A stretch of 64,000 nt of DNA. Origin: Cephalopachus bancanus. Taxonomy: Eukaryota > Chordata > Mammalia > Primates > Tarsiidae. The notes under the pieces are model-generated. The model had not been told where the DNA came from. It was given only the letters and a program-made list of their open reading frames with translations, and did not search any database. A program made the position numbers and the translations under genes. The stretch is from assembly GCA_027257055.1 (NCBI GenBank), contig JAPVLO010000622.1, positions 320,001 through 384,000 of the forward strand, given 5' to 3'. Below, one piece after another: positions 12,376 to 22,474 of this stretch (positions are counted from its first letter, which is position 1; each line of letters starts with the position of its first letter).

Positions 12376-13290
12376 GCAGAATGATTGCACGGCCGCCGCC
12401 GGGGGCGGAATGCGGGGGGCCATATGGGCGGGCGCTCATGAATATTCATGACCCTCCCCGCCCCGCCTCCCGCCTCCCCCTTGGATCCCGGCGCGCGCTC
12501 ATGAATATTCATGGACGCCCGCGCCCCGCCCTCCCCGGGCCGGAACCCGGGATCCGACGTCTCACCTCGCGTCTCTGGGCGGGCGCTCCTGAATATTCAT
12601 GACCGCCGCCGCCCCGCCCTCCCCGGGATCCGACCTATCACCTCGCGTCTTCGGGCGGGTGTCCTGAATATTCATGACCGCCGCCGCCCCGCCCTCCCCG
12701 GGATCCGACGTCTCACCTCGCGTCTCTGGGCGGGCGCTCCTGAATATTCATGACCGCCGCCGCCCCGCCCTCCCCGGGATCCGACCTATCACCTCGCGTC
12801 TCCGGGCGGGTGTCCTGAATATTCATGAGCGCCGCCGCCCCGCCCTCCCCGGGATCCGACCTATCACCTCGCGTCTCCGGGCGGGCGCTCCTGAATATTC
12901 ATGACCGCCGCCGCCCCGCCCTCCCCGGGATCCGACCTATCACCTCGCGTCTCCGGGCGGGCGCTCCTGAATATTCATGACCGCCGCCGCCCCGCCCTCC
13001 CCGGGATCCGACGTCTCACCTCGCGTCTCTGGGCGGGCGTCCTGAATATTCATGACCACCGCCGCCCCGCCCTCCCCGGGATCCGACCTATCACCTCGCG
13101 TCTCTGGGCGGGCGTCCTGAATATTCATGACCGCCGCCGCCCCGCCCTCCCCGGGATCCGACGTCTCACCTCGCGTCTCCGGGCGGGCGTCCTGAATATT
13201 CATGACCGCCGCCGCCGCCCCGCCCTCCCCGGGATCCGACCTATCACCTCGCGTCTCCGGGCGGGCGTCCTGAATATTCATGAGCGCCCG
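12376..13290. repeat. 75-77 bp minisatellite with a palindromic ATGAATATTCAT-like site and a GC box, 12 copies of the palindrome
   Basis: Twelve occurrences of TGAATATTCATG at about 12439, 12502, 12591, 12666, 12741, 12816, 12892, 12968, 13043, 13117, 13193 and 13275. They are followed by CCGCCGCCGCCCCGCCCTCC (GC-box-like), GGGATCCGAC and CACCTCGCGTCTC. The first two copies keep the fuller ATGAATATTCAT palindrome; later ones read CTGAATATTCATGA. Confidence 0.9.
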
Positions 13291-14310
13291 CGCCCCGCCC
13301 CCGCCCCCCGCCCCCCGCCCCGCCGCCTTCGTTCAATTAACGAGGCGCGCCAGATGGAGCCCGGGGGACCCCCGGGGACCCCCGGGCCGACTCGACTCCC
13401 GCCTGCGGGGGTCGCGGGGGGGCGGGCGGGGGGCTGCACGGATTTTCCGCGGGTTTTTAATTTATTTTCTCCTCGTGTTCCCCTTCCTCCCTCCGGGCCC
13501 GCCGGGGCTTGACGCGAGATGCTCGCGGATCGAGCGGCCCGGGGGGGGTGGTCGGGGTCGGGGACGACCCCCGCCCCCCGCCCCATTTTGCCTCTGGGAG
13601 GCGGGAAAAAAATTTTGCGAAGCATCCCAGGTCAGGGAGGTCGCCAGAGCCCGCGAGCTTTGGGGTGGTCTTTTCGAGGTGGGGTCTTGCTGCGCGGGCC
13701 CGGCCCAAGGGACCCGGCGGGAGCGGAGCGCGCGGGCGCCTCGGCCTCCTGGGCTCGGTGCAGCCGCCTGCCTCGGTTTCCCCCGTGGCGCCCACGGGGG
13801 ACACGTCATGCCCGGTTGATAATTTTTTTCTTTTTTTCTTTTTTTCTTTTTCTTAAACTCGGGGTCTGGCTGCGCGGGCCCGGCTCAAGCGACCCCGCGG
13901 GATCCACGCTGACGGCAGCCTCGACCTCCCGGCCGCGGGGGGTGGGTGTCCGTTTCCCCGCCCCAGGCTGTCTTGCGTCGGGCCCGGACGGGGCAGCACA
14001 GCCCGACCCCATGTCTGCCGCCCCCCCCCCAAATCATAGGAATCGTTGTTTGCATATATTTTTACAAAAATACAGAGGGGGGGTCGTGCCAGGTTGCTCC
14101 GGCGGGGCTCGAACTCCCGGGGCCGTGGGGGGCGGAGACCCGGCAGGTCGGAGGCTTTTTTTTTTTTTTTTTTGGCACCATTTTTTTTTCTTTTTCTTTT
14201 TTTTTTGTAAGTCACCGAAAAGCGGCGGTTTGGGACTCGCGGGCCGCGCGCGCCGCCCGGTGGCCGCGCGGGGAAACGCGCCTCGGAGGACACCAGCGCG
14301 GGTAAATAAG
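13291..14310 (-). other. GC-rich, mostly single-copy stretch with degenerate antisense SINEs
   Basis: Positions 13291-13670 are CpG-rich with no recognised exon. Antisense SINE-like pieces occur near 13680-13760 (GGGGTCTTGCTGCGCGGGCC), 13858-13960 (GGGGTCTGGCTGCGCGGGCC ... GCCTCGACCTCC) and 14090-14140 (GGCGGGGCTCGAACTCCCGG). Poly-T tracts lie at 13826-13855 and 14154-14208. Confidence 0.5.
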
Positions 14311-15275
14311 GACAAATCAGCACAAATCAGAATAAATGCAAATCAATAAACACAAATCAGAATAAATGCAAATAAACACGAGCAAAAATAAATGCAACGA
14401 AAATCAGCACAAATCAGAATAAATGCAACTGAAATAAGCACAAATCAGAATAAATGCAAATCAATATACACAAATCAGAATAAATGCAAATAAACAGGAG
14501 CAAACATAAATGCAACGAAGATAAACACAAAGCGGAATAAATGCAACTAAAGTAAATAAACACAAAGCAGAATAAATGCAAATAAACACGAGTAAAAATA
14601 AATGCAACGAAAATAAACACAAATCAGAATAAATGCAACTGAAATAAACACAAATCAGAATAAATGCAAATCAATAAACACAAATCAGAATAAATGCAAA
14701 TACAAATAAACAGCAAATCAGAATAAATGCAACGAAGATAAACACAAATCAGAATAAATGCAAATAAAATAAACAGAAATCAGAATAAATGCACCTAAAA
14801 TAAGCACAAATCAAAATAAATGCAACTGAAATAAACACAAATCAGAATAAATGCAATAAGAAATAAACACAAATAGATAATGCAAATAACAAGTACAAAA
14901 TAAATGCAATAAAATAAACACAAATCAGAATAAATGCAAAAAAATCACGATAAAAATAAATGCAAGTAAAATAAACACAAATCAGAATAAATGCAAATAA
15001 AATAAAAACAATAATAAATGCAAGTAAAATAAACACAAATCAGAATAAATGCAAATAAAATAAGCAGAAATCAGAATAAATGCACCTAAAATAAGCACAA
15101 ATCAGAATACATGCAAATAAAATAAAAACAAATAACAAATGCCAATAAAATCAACACAAATCAGAATAAATGCAACTCAAAATAAGCCAAATACATTGCA
15201 ATGAATAATCACCATCAATAAATGCAACAATCAACCCAAGCGAAATGCAACTAAAATAACACAAATCAGATAATG
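14311..15275 (+). repeat. AT-rich minisatellite with octamer motifs (AAATGCAAATAAA), about 30 units
   Basis: Unit of about 29-31 bp: AATAAACACAAATCAGAATAAATGCAAAT with variants (AATGCAACGAAAATAAAC, AATGCACCTAAAATAAGC). Many units contain ATGCAAAT, the POU octamer. Some minus-strand frames are open by chance. No gene. Confidence 0.88.
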
Positions 15276-16990
15276 CCCCTCCCCCCTCCCCCAGGTGCAG
15301 ATGAATACTTGGATACAATGTATCCCCTCTCCCCTCCCCCACGGCGAAATGAACATTGGATACACTGTGTCCCCTCTCGCCCCTCCCCCACGGCGAGCTG
15401 AACATCGGATACAATGTCTCCCCTCCCCTCGTCGAGATGAATATGGGATACAATGTATCCCCTTCCCCTCCCCCAGGTCGAGACAAATATTGGATACAAT
15501 GTCTCCCCTCCCCCCACGGCGCCGTGACTATGGGATACAATGTATCTCCTCCCGCCCCTCCCCCACCGCGAGATGAACATCGGATACAATGTATCCCCTC
15601 TCCCCTCCCCCATGGCGAATTGAATGTTGGATACAATGTATCCCCTTCCCCCCACGGAGAAATGAGCCTCGGATACAATGTGTCCCCTCCCCCCACGGTG
15701 ACGTGACTATCGGATACCATGTATCTCCGCTCGCCCCTCCCCCCCACGGCAAGACGAACATTGGATACAATGTATCCCTTCTCCCCCATGAAGAAATGAG
15801 CCTCGGATACAATGTATCCCCTCCCCCACGGCGACGCGACTATCGGATACAATGTATCTCCTCTCGCCCCTCCCCCACGGCGAGACGAACATTGGATACA
15901 ATGTATCCCCTCCCCCTACAGTGAGATGAAAAATCAGATACAATGTATCCCCTCTTGCCTCCCCCACGGTGGAATGAATATGGGATACAATGTATCCCCT
16001 CCCCCTCCCCCAGGGCGAGATGGACATTGGATAAAATGTATCCCCTCCCCCACGGTGGCGCGACTATCGGATACAATGTATCTCCTCTCGCCCCTCCCCC
16101 ACGGCGAGATGAACATTGGATGCAATGTCTCCCCTCCCCGTCATGGAGATGGATATTGGATACAATGTTTCCCCTCCCCCACGGCGCCGTGACTATTGGA
16201 TACATTGTATCCCCTCTCCCCTCCCCCACGGTGGAATGAGTATGGGATACAATGTATCTCCTCTCTCCCCTCCCCCATGGCGAGTGGAATGTTGGATGCA
16301 GTGTATCCCCTCTCGCCCCTCCCCCACGGCGAGATGAACATCGGATACAATGTATCCCCTCTCCCCTCCCCGCAGGCAGATGAATATTGGATACAATGTG
16401 TCTCCTGTCGCCCCGTGACTATCGGATACAATGTATCCCCTCCCCCTCCCCCACGGCGAGATGAACGTCGGATACAATGTATCCCCTCTCCCCTCCCCCG
16501 CAGCCAAATGAATATTGGATACAATGTGTCTCCTGTCGCCCCGTGACTATCGGATACAATGTATCTCCGCTCACCCCTCCCCCACGGCAAGATGAACGTC
16601 GGATACAATGTATCCCCTCCCCCACGGTGGAATGAATATGGGATACAAAGTATCTCCTCCCGCCCCTCCCCCTCGTCGAGATGAATATCGGATACAATGT
16701 ATCCCCTCCCCCTACAGTGAGATGAAAAATCAGATACAATGTATCCCCTCCCCCACGGTGGAATGAATATGGGATACAATGTATCTCCTCTCGCCCTCCC
16801 CCTCGTCGAGATGAACATGGGTTACAATGTCTCCCCTCCCCCACGGCGCCGTGACTCTTGGATACAATGTATCTCCTCTCGCCCCTCCCCCCGCGGCGAG
16901 AGGAACATCGGACACAATGTCTCCCCGCCCCCTCCCCACGGAGACACAAATATCGGATCCAAGATGTCTCCTCCCGCCCCTCCCCCCCAC
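15276..16990. repeat. About 50-60 bp minisatellite with the inverted repeat GGATACAATGTATCC, about 30 copies
   Basis: Unit ACGGCGAGATGAACATTGGATACAATGTATCCCCTCTCCCCTCCCCC, written here in two parts: ACGGCGAGATGAACATT then GGATACAATGTATCC plus a C/T-rich spacer. GGATACA-A-TGTATCC is a perfect 7-bp inverted repeat around one base. Spacer length differs between units. Confidence 0.9.
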
Positions 16991-17068
16991 CGGAAGTGTC
17001 GCCGACAAAGACTCTCGCCTCTCGTACCCTCAGAAACGGACGTTTAAAAAAATAGAAATAAAATAAGA

Positions 17069-17190
17069 AGCTGGGCTGGGTGGCTCAGCCCGTCATCCCG
17101 CGCCTGGGGGAGGCCGAGGCGAGGGCCGGCCTGAGCCCGGGGGGTTCGAGACCCGCCCGGGGCCACCGGGCGAGGCCTCCTCTCTCCGAT
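17069..17190 (+). repeat. Sense SINE monomer (7SL-derived)
   Basis: GCTGGGCTGGGTGGCTCAGC ... GGGGGAGGCCGAGGC ... GGGTTCGAGACCCGCC ... GATCCAGC, followed by an AAATGAAATGAAATAAAATG tail. It shows the promoter-box-bearing 5' end of a 7SL monomer. Confidence 0.75.
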
Positions 17191-17284
17191 CCAGCAAAAA
17201 ATGAAATGAAATAAAATGAAAATGAATAAAAATTATAATTCGAAAAATTGAAAGGAAAGGGCAAGCTGCGACGGCGACGGCCAG

Positions 17285-17430
17285 AGTCGGGGTCTGGCTG
17301 TGCGGGACCGTCTGCCGGGCAGGGGCGCGACCAGGCCTCGCCGCAGCCTCGACCTCCCGGACGTGGGTCAGCCTCCCGCCTCAGCCTCCCGGGTCACTGG
17401 GAGGACAGACACCCCTGCGTCCGGCTCATT
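17285..17430 (-). repeat. Antisense SINE monomer
   Basis: GAGTCGGGGTCTGGCTGTGC ... GCAGCCTCGACCTCC ... CGCCTCAGCCTCCCGGGTCA, complement of an Alu-right-arm-like monomer. Confidence 0.7.
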
Positions 17431-17963
17431 CGGCCTTTCGGTGTTATTATTGTCGTTATCATTATTATTATTATTATTTGCAGCGACGGGGTCTGGGTAT
17501 GTGGCCCGTTTTATTATTATTATTATTATTATTATTTGTAGCAATCGGGTCTGGCGATGTGGCCCATTTTATTATTATTATTATTATTTGTAGTGATGGG
17601 GTCTGGCTATGTGGCCCATTTTATTATTATTATTATTATTTGTAGCAATGGGGTCTGGCTATGTGGCCCGTTTTATTATTATGATTATGATTATTATGAT
17701 TATTATTATTTGTAGCAATCGGGTCTGGTGATGTGGCCCATTTTATTATTATTATTATTATTATTTGTAGCCATGGGGTCTGGCTGTGTGGCCCGTTTTA
17801 TTATTATTATTATGATTATTATTTGTAGCGATGGGGTCTGGCTATGTGGCCCGTTTTATTATTATGATTATTGTTTGTAGCGGTGGGGTCTGCCTGTGTG
17901 GCCCATTTTATTATTATGATTATGATTATTATTTGTAGCGATGGAGCCTGGCTGTGTGGCCCG

Positions 17964-18000
<37 letters not shown>

Positions 18001-18180
18001 TGTAGCGGTGGGGTCTGGCTGTGTGGCCCGTTTTATGATGATGATGATGATGATTATTTGTAGCGATGGGGTCTGGCTGTGTGGCCCGTTTCATTTTTAT
18101 GATGATGATGATGATTGGTAGCGACGGGGTCTGGCGATGTGGCCCGTTTCATTTTCATTTTTATTTTTATTATTGGCAGC
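17431..18180 (-). repeat. Tandem array of the SINE 3' end plus (TTA)n, about 13 copies
   Basis: Unit TTTGTAGCGATGGGGTCTGG CTATGTGGCCCGTTTTATTATTATT, about 45-65 bp, repeated from 17460 to 18180. The core is the complement of the SINE 3' terminus (GGCCACATAGCCAGACCCC) and the spacer is its A-rich tail (TTA, sometimes TGA). Confidence 0.85.
18160..18171 (-). promoter_or_regulatory. CRLF2: Candidate polyadenylation signal for CRLF2
   Basis: The minus strand reads AATAAAAATAAA, two overlapping AATAAA hexamers about 165 bases past the CRLF2 stop codon. It lies in an A-rich SINE-tail repeat, so it may be fortuitous. Confidence 0.35.
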
Positions 18181-18335
18181 GACGCCCGGGTCTCGATCCC
18201 GCGGCCTCCAGCCCCCTCCCCGCCTCGGCCTCCCCCAAGCTCTCTCGGCCGAGTTCCGCGTCCCTTCCTTGCGCGGTCTTTCGCTCCTGGGGCCGGGGTC
18301 GGGCTGCGCGGGCCGGCGGGCGCGAACGCGCGGCC

Positions 18336-18497
18336 TCACGGCACCACGTCGGCGTCGGCGCCGCCGCCCGGCGCGGCGCGGGGGTCCGGGGGGCGCGGGG
18401 GCGGCGGGCCGGGGGCCGGCTGCAGCTCCAGGGGGTCCTCGGGGCCGGGGCCGGGGTCGGCGGGGTCGGCCACGTGCTGCGTGTCCCGGATCCAGGC
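18336..18497 (-). CDS. CRLF2: CRLF2 exon 8: C-terminal cytoplasmic tail
   Basis: The acceptor CCGCCCGCAG precedes GCC TGG ATC CGG, giving AWIRDTQHVADPADPGPGPE, matching human EWITDTQNVAHLHK and GPEEPL. The exon enters in phase 0 and stops at TGA (18336-18338) after 53 residues, ending GGADADVVP. The human exon encodes about 86 residues and runs on past GGDVVTIGG to a final tyrosine. The tail here is proline-rich and has no tyrosine. Either this lineage has a shortened tail or the stop is a degenerative or assembly change. The region past the stop is GC-rich and then SINE-derived, with no convincing continuation. Confidence 0.88.
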   Translation of the reverse strand, partial: AWIRDTQHVADPADPGPGPEDPLELQPAPGPPPPRPPDPRAAPGGGADADVVP

Positions 18498-19075
18498 CTG
18501 CGGGCGGAGACGGGCGGTGACCGCCGTCCCTCTTGGTGTTATTTGCCGAGCCGGGGTCTGGCTGGGCGGGCCCGGCGGGGCTCGAACTCCCGGCCCCGAG
18601 CCACCCCCGCTCCTGAGCACTCCATTCGCTGAAATGCCGGGCGTCTCGCCCAGCTAATTCCCACATTGCTATTATTGTTGTTGTTATTATTCTTGGGGTT
18701 GTTTGCAGAGCCGGGGTCTGGCTACGCTGCCCCGGCGGGCCTCGAACTCCCGGCCTCGAGCGAGCCTCCCGCCTCGGCCTCCCGAGAAGCGGGGATGACA
18801 GACGCCCGCACGCCCGGCTCATGTTCACGTTATTATTGTTATTGTATTATTATTATTATTATTATTTGCAGAGATGGGGTCTGGCTCGGCGGGCCCGGCC
18901 GGGCTCGAACTCCCGGCCTCCCGCGACCCTCCCGCCGCGGCCTCGCGACTTGCTGGGACCGCAGACCCCGCAGGCCGGGCGCATCTCCGCGTTATTATTA
19001 TGGTTGTTGTTGTTGTTGTTGTCGTTGTTGTTGGGGTGTCGGCAGAGACGCCGCCGCCTCCGGGGAGCCCGTTAC
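18498..19075 (-). repeat. CRLF2 intron 7: three antisense SINE monomers
   Basis: Antisense monomers at about 18545-18665, 18705-18825 and 18865-18990, each GGGGTCTGGCT ... GGGCTCGAACTCCCGGCCTC. They are separated by TTATTATTGTTG microsatellites. On the plus strand they are antisense, so in the CRLF2 pre-mRNA they are sense. Confidence 0.8.
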
Positions 19076-19160
19076 CTGGAAGTTCCCGCGGTGGGTCTCG
19101 AACAGGCCGGGGAAGCAGGCCCGGGGGTCCGGCACGCACGGCAGCAGCCGCCTCTTGGCG
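19076..19160 (-). CDS. CRLF2: CRLF2 exon 7: juxtamembrane segment with Box 1
   Basis: Acceptor CCCCCGTTGCAG, then C completing an arginine codon, and GCC AAG AGG CGG: RAKRRLLPCVPDPRACFPGL followed by FETHRGNFQ. Human has VKKFLIPSVPDPKSIFPGLF and EIHQGNFQ, so the match is clear. The PxVPDP sequence is the proline-rich Box 1, the JAK docking element of type I cytokine receptors. The basic AKRR just after the membrane segment fits a stop-transfer signal. Donor CAG|GTAACG; 85 bases, leaving in phase 0 into exon 8. Confidence 0.92.
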
Positions 19161-20383
19161 CTGCAACGGGGGGGGCGTCAGGGGGGCCGGGACCCCCGGG
19201 GGCGGAGACACGGGGACGCAGAGATGGAGAGACCGAGAGAGACGGAGAGAGACGGAGACACAGAGACAGAGGCGAGAGACACGGGGACGCAGAGACGGAG
19301 AGACCGAGAGAGACGGAGACGGAGAGAGATGGAGACGCAGAGACGGAGAGACAGAGGAGAGAGACACGGAGACACAGAGACGGAGAGACCGAGAGAGACG
19401 GAGAGAGACGGAGAAGCAGAGACAGAGGAGAGAGACACGGACACACAGAGACGGAGATGGAGAGAGATGGAGACGCAGAGACAGAGGAGAGAGACACGGA
19501 GACACAGAGACGGAGAAACCGAGGGAGACAGAGATGGAGAGACAGAGGCGAGAGACACGGGGACGCAGAGATGGAGAGACCGAGAGAGATGGAGAGAGAC
19601 AGAGACGCAGAGACAGAGGAGAGAGACACGGAGACACAGAGACGGACACACCGACACACAGAGACGGAGAGACAGAGAGAGATGGAGATGGAGAGACAGA
19701 GACGGACAGAGACAGAGAGACAGAGAGAGACAGAGAGACAGAGAGAGACAGAGATGGAGAGACAGAGACGGACAAAGACACAGAGACAGAGGCGAGAGAC
19801 ACGGAGACACAGAGATGGAGAGACCAAGACGCAGAGACGGAGAGACAGAGAGAGACAGAGATGGAGAGACAGAGATGGACAGAGACAGAGAGACAGAGGA
19901 GAGAGACACAGAGACACAGAGACAGAGACCGACAGAGGCAGAGACAGAGAGGGACAGAGACAGAGAGACAGAGATGGACAGAGACGAGAGACAGAGAGAG
20001 ACAGAGAGACAGAGGAGAGAGACACAAAGACACAAAGACAGAGACAGAGAGACAGCGATGAAGAGAGAGAGGAGAGACAGAGACAGAGACAGTCCCATCA
20101 GAGACAGGAGAGAGGAGAGAGACAGAGACAGACAGAAACAGAGACAGAGACAGAGAGAGGAGAGAGAGACAAGACACAGAGACAGACGTGGACAGAGACG
20201 GACAGAGACGCAGAGACAGAGACCGAGAGAGACAGAGACCGAGAGACAGAGACACCCAGGCCGAGAGACGCAGAGACACGGACCGGGGGAGACAGAGCGG
20301 CAGGCGAGAATGAGAGGCAGAGACAGGGGCGCGAGAGACACGGGGCGAGACGGGACCCCCGGGACCCCCGGGACCCCCGTTAC
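19161..20383. repeat. CRLF2 intron 6: GAGACAGAGAGA array
   Basis: From about 19200 to 20340 the plus strand is almost pure AGAGACAGAGATGGAGAGAC with CACGGGGACGCAGAG interruptions. In the CRLF2 transcript this reads UCUCUGUCUCU. Blocks of roughly 60-130 bp (GGCGAGAGACACGGGGACGC) recur near 19270 and 19550. Open frames on both strands are artefacts. Confidence 0.9.
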
Positions 20384-20509
20384 CGGCGGAGCCTCCACAG
20401 GGCCGGCAGGAGGACGGTCGCGGCCAGGAGGGCGGCCGGGCCCCGGCAGCCAGAGGGCCCGGGGGGCCGGGGGGCCCCGGGGGGGGCCTCGGGGACGCCC
20501 GACACGCGT
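20384..20509 (-). CDS. CRLF2: CRLF2 exon 6: transmembrane exon with an apparent one-base frameshift
   Basis: Acceptor CCGTGTCCCGCAG, donor GCCG|GTAACG, 126 bases. Entering in phase 1 from exon 5 gives DACRASPRPPP, matching human DACAETPTPPKPK. The membrane segment, however, is in the frame one base away: GPAALLAATVLLPALWRLRR, which agrees with human ILLMVSLLLLSLWKLWR and leaves in phase 2, as exon 7 requires. The length should be 1 modulo 3 but is 0. The break must lie in the long G/C runs at about 20455-20492. A homopolymer error in the assembly is most likely; a true inactivating or soluble-form mutation is possible. As read, no hydrophobic segment would be translated. Confidence 0.82.
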
Positions 20510-21985
20510 CTGCGGGACACGGCGGCGGGCGGGGTCACCCGGGGTTCGGGGTTCGGGGTTCGGGGGCGCGGGCGGGTTGGGGGATGGGGGGTTGGGTTTG
20601 TTTTCTGAGTTGGGGGTCTTGCTCTGTGGGCCCGGCTGGAGAGACAGAGACGGAGGCGGAAGTGGAGAGAGACAGAGATGGAGAGAGACAGAGAGACAGA
20701 GATGGAGAGAGACAGGAGACACAGAGATGGAGAGAGACAGAGAGACAGATATATGAGACACAGAGATTGGGAGACACAGACAGATAGGAGAGATAGACAT
20801 AGAGAGAGACAAATATATGAGACGGAGATTGGGAGAGACAGAGAGATAGGAGAGACAGAGATGGAGAGAGACAGAGAGAGATGAGAGACAGAGATTGAGA
20901 GAGACAGAGAGATGTAAGAGACAGAGATGGAGAGAGACAGAGAGATGTAAGAGACAGAGATGGAGAGAGACAGAGATGGAGAGACACAGAAATATGAGAC
21001 ACAGAGATTGGGAGAGACAGAGATAGGAGAGACAGAGATGGAGAGAGACAGAGAGAGATGAGAGACAGAGATGGAGAGAGACAGAGAGATGTAAGAGACA
21101 GAGATGGAGAGAGACAGAGAGACAGGAGAGACAGAGACAAGGACCGAGAACGAGAGAGACAGGAGAGATAGTGAGGCAGAAACTGAGACAGATTTAAGAG
21201 ACAGAGTCAGAGATAGAGAGACAGAGACACAGGTTGAGCGTGAGAGAGATCGGAGAGAGAATGACTCAGAGAGATGGAGAGACAGAGACGGAGAGACAGA
21301 GACAGAGAGACAGAGACAGAGGGAGAGAGACAGAGAGACCCAAGAGACGGAGGTTGACCAGCTGATCCCTCTCGATCAATCGGTCGGTCGAACTACCCAT
21401 CATGTATCAATGGATCAATAATCTATGTCTCCTAGGGGTCTGTCCGTCCGCCACCCGCCTATCCCGTCTGACATCTGTCTGTCTGTCCATCGATCATCTG
21501 TCCAGCTATGGCTTATGTATCGATCCATCATGTATCAATGGATCAATCAGTCTCTCCTCTCTGTCACCTATTGATCGATCAATCTGTCAGCCCGTCCATC
21601 TGCCAATCATCCACCCGTCGATCACCCACGTATCGACCCACCCATCGATAATCAATAACCGATAATCGATAATCAATAACCGATAATCGATAATCAATAA
21701 CCGATAATCGATAATCAATAACCGATAATCGATAACCAATAACCGATAATCGATAACCAATAATCGACAATCGATCAGAGCGTCCCCTCCCCCTCCGTCG
21801 GGCCCCCGGGCCGCCCCCACCCGGCAGGGCCCCCCCGACCCCCGAGTCCCACCGTCGCCGGCGTGGACGGGCGCCGACACGGACGCCGCCCCGGGGGGGA
21901 AACCGAGGCAGCCCCGGGGGGGGGCGCGCCCTCCCCCCCCGAGAGGCGACCCCCGCCCCCGCCCCCCCGGGGGCGACCCCGTTAC
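20510..21985. repeat. CRLF2 intron 5: GAGACAGAGATGG array and ATCGATAATC-type repeats
   Basis: Positions 20640-21360 are AGAGACAGAGATGGAGAGAGAC (a purine array like intron 6, here with GATG and GATATGAGAC units). Positions 21370-21645 are ATC-rich degenerate (GATCAATCnn). Positions 21646-21780 are a clean 21-bp repeat GATAATCGATAATCAATAACC, about six copies. Positions 21781-21985 are C/G-rich and lead into the exon 5 donor. Confidence 0.85.
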
Positions 21986-22148
21986 CCCGGGGCCGGCCTC
22001 CCTGCCAGTGGGCGACGCCCGTCCAGTCGCTGGGCTGCGCGTCGGGCCCGAAGGCGGTCTCGGGGGTCTTCACGCGGGGCGGGAGCGAGTAGCACTTGTC
22101 GGGGTCGAGGCCCTCCAGGGTGACGTTGCAGGTGTCGCTCTCCGCGGC
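21986..22148 (-). CDS. CRLF2: CRLF2 exon 5: second fibronectin III domain, WSXWS-like region
   Basis: Acceptor TGTCCCTCCAG, donor CCCGGG|GTAACG, 163 bases, phase 0 in and phase 1 out. Residues AAESDTCNVTLEGLDPDKCY, then RVKTPETAFGPDAQPSDWTG and VAHWQGGRPR, align with human SKQENTCNVTIEGLDAEKCY and GPDTYPSDWSEVTCWQRGEIR. The N-glycosylation site NVT is kept. The WSXWS equivalent is PSDWTGV here (PSDWSEV in human). The human cysteine before WQ is histidine here. Confidence 0.93.
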
Positions 22149-22437
22149 CTGGAGGGACACACGCGCGCGGCCCCCGCCCCGCCCGGCTCGGTGACGCTGC
22201 GTCCGCGAGTTCGAGCCCCGCCGGGCCCGCGCGGCCTACCCCACCTCTACGAATAATAATAATAATAATAATAGCAATAACAATAACGATATGGAGACTA
22301 GCCCGGTGTGTGGGGTCTGGCGTCTCAGCTCCTCGGGAGGCCGAGGGGGAGGGAAGAGGGCTGGAGGCCGGGGGTTCGAGGCCCGCCGAGGCCACCGAGC
22401 CAGACCCCCCGTCTTCGCAAATAATAGCCACCACCAC

Positions 22438-22474
<37 letters not shown>

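Noticed and set aside
20384..20509. Explaining the exon 6 phase conflict by another exon 5 donor
   Set aside because: The only nearby alternative GT (GGGGTCGCC) gives phase 0, not the needed phase 2, and the DAC match to human supports the chosen junction.
21646..21780. Possible telomere-like or origin-like 21-bp AT repeat
   Set aside because: The unit GATAATCGATAATCAATAACC has no telomeric TTAGGG core and no evidence for origin activity; it is kept only as a simple repeat.
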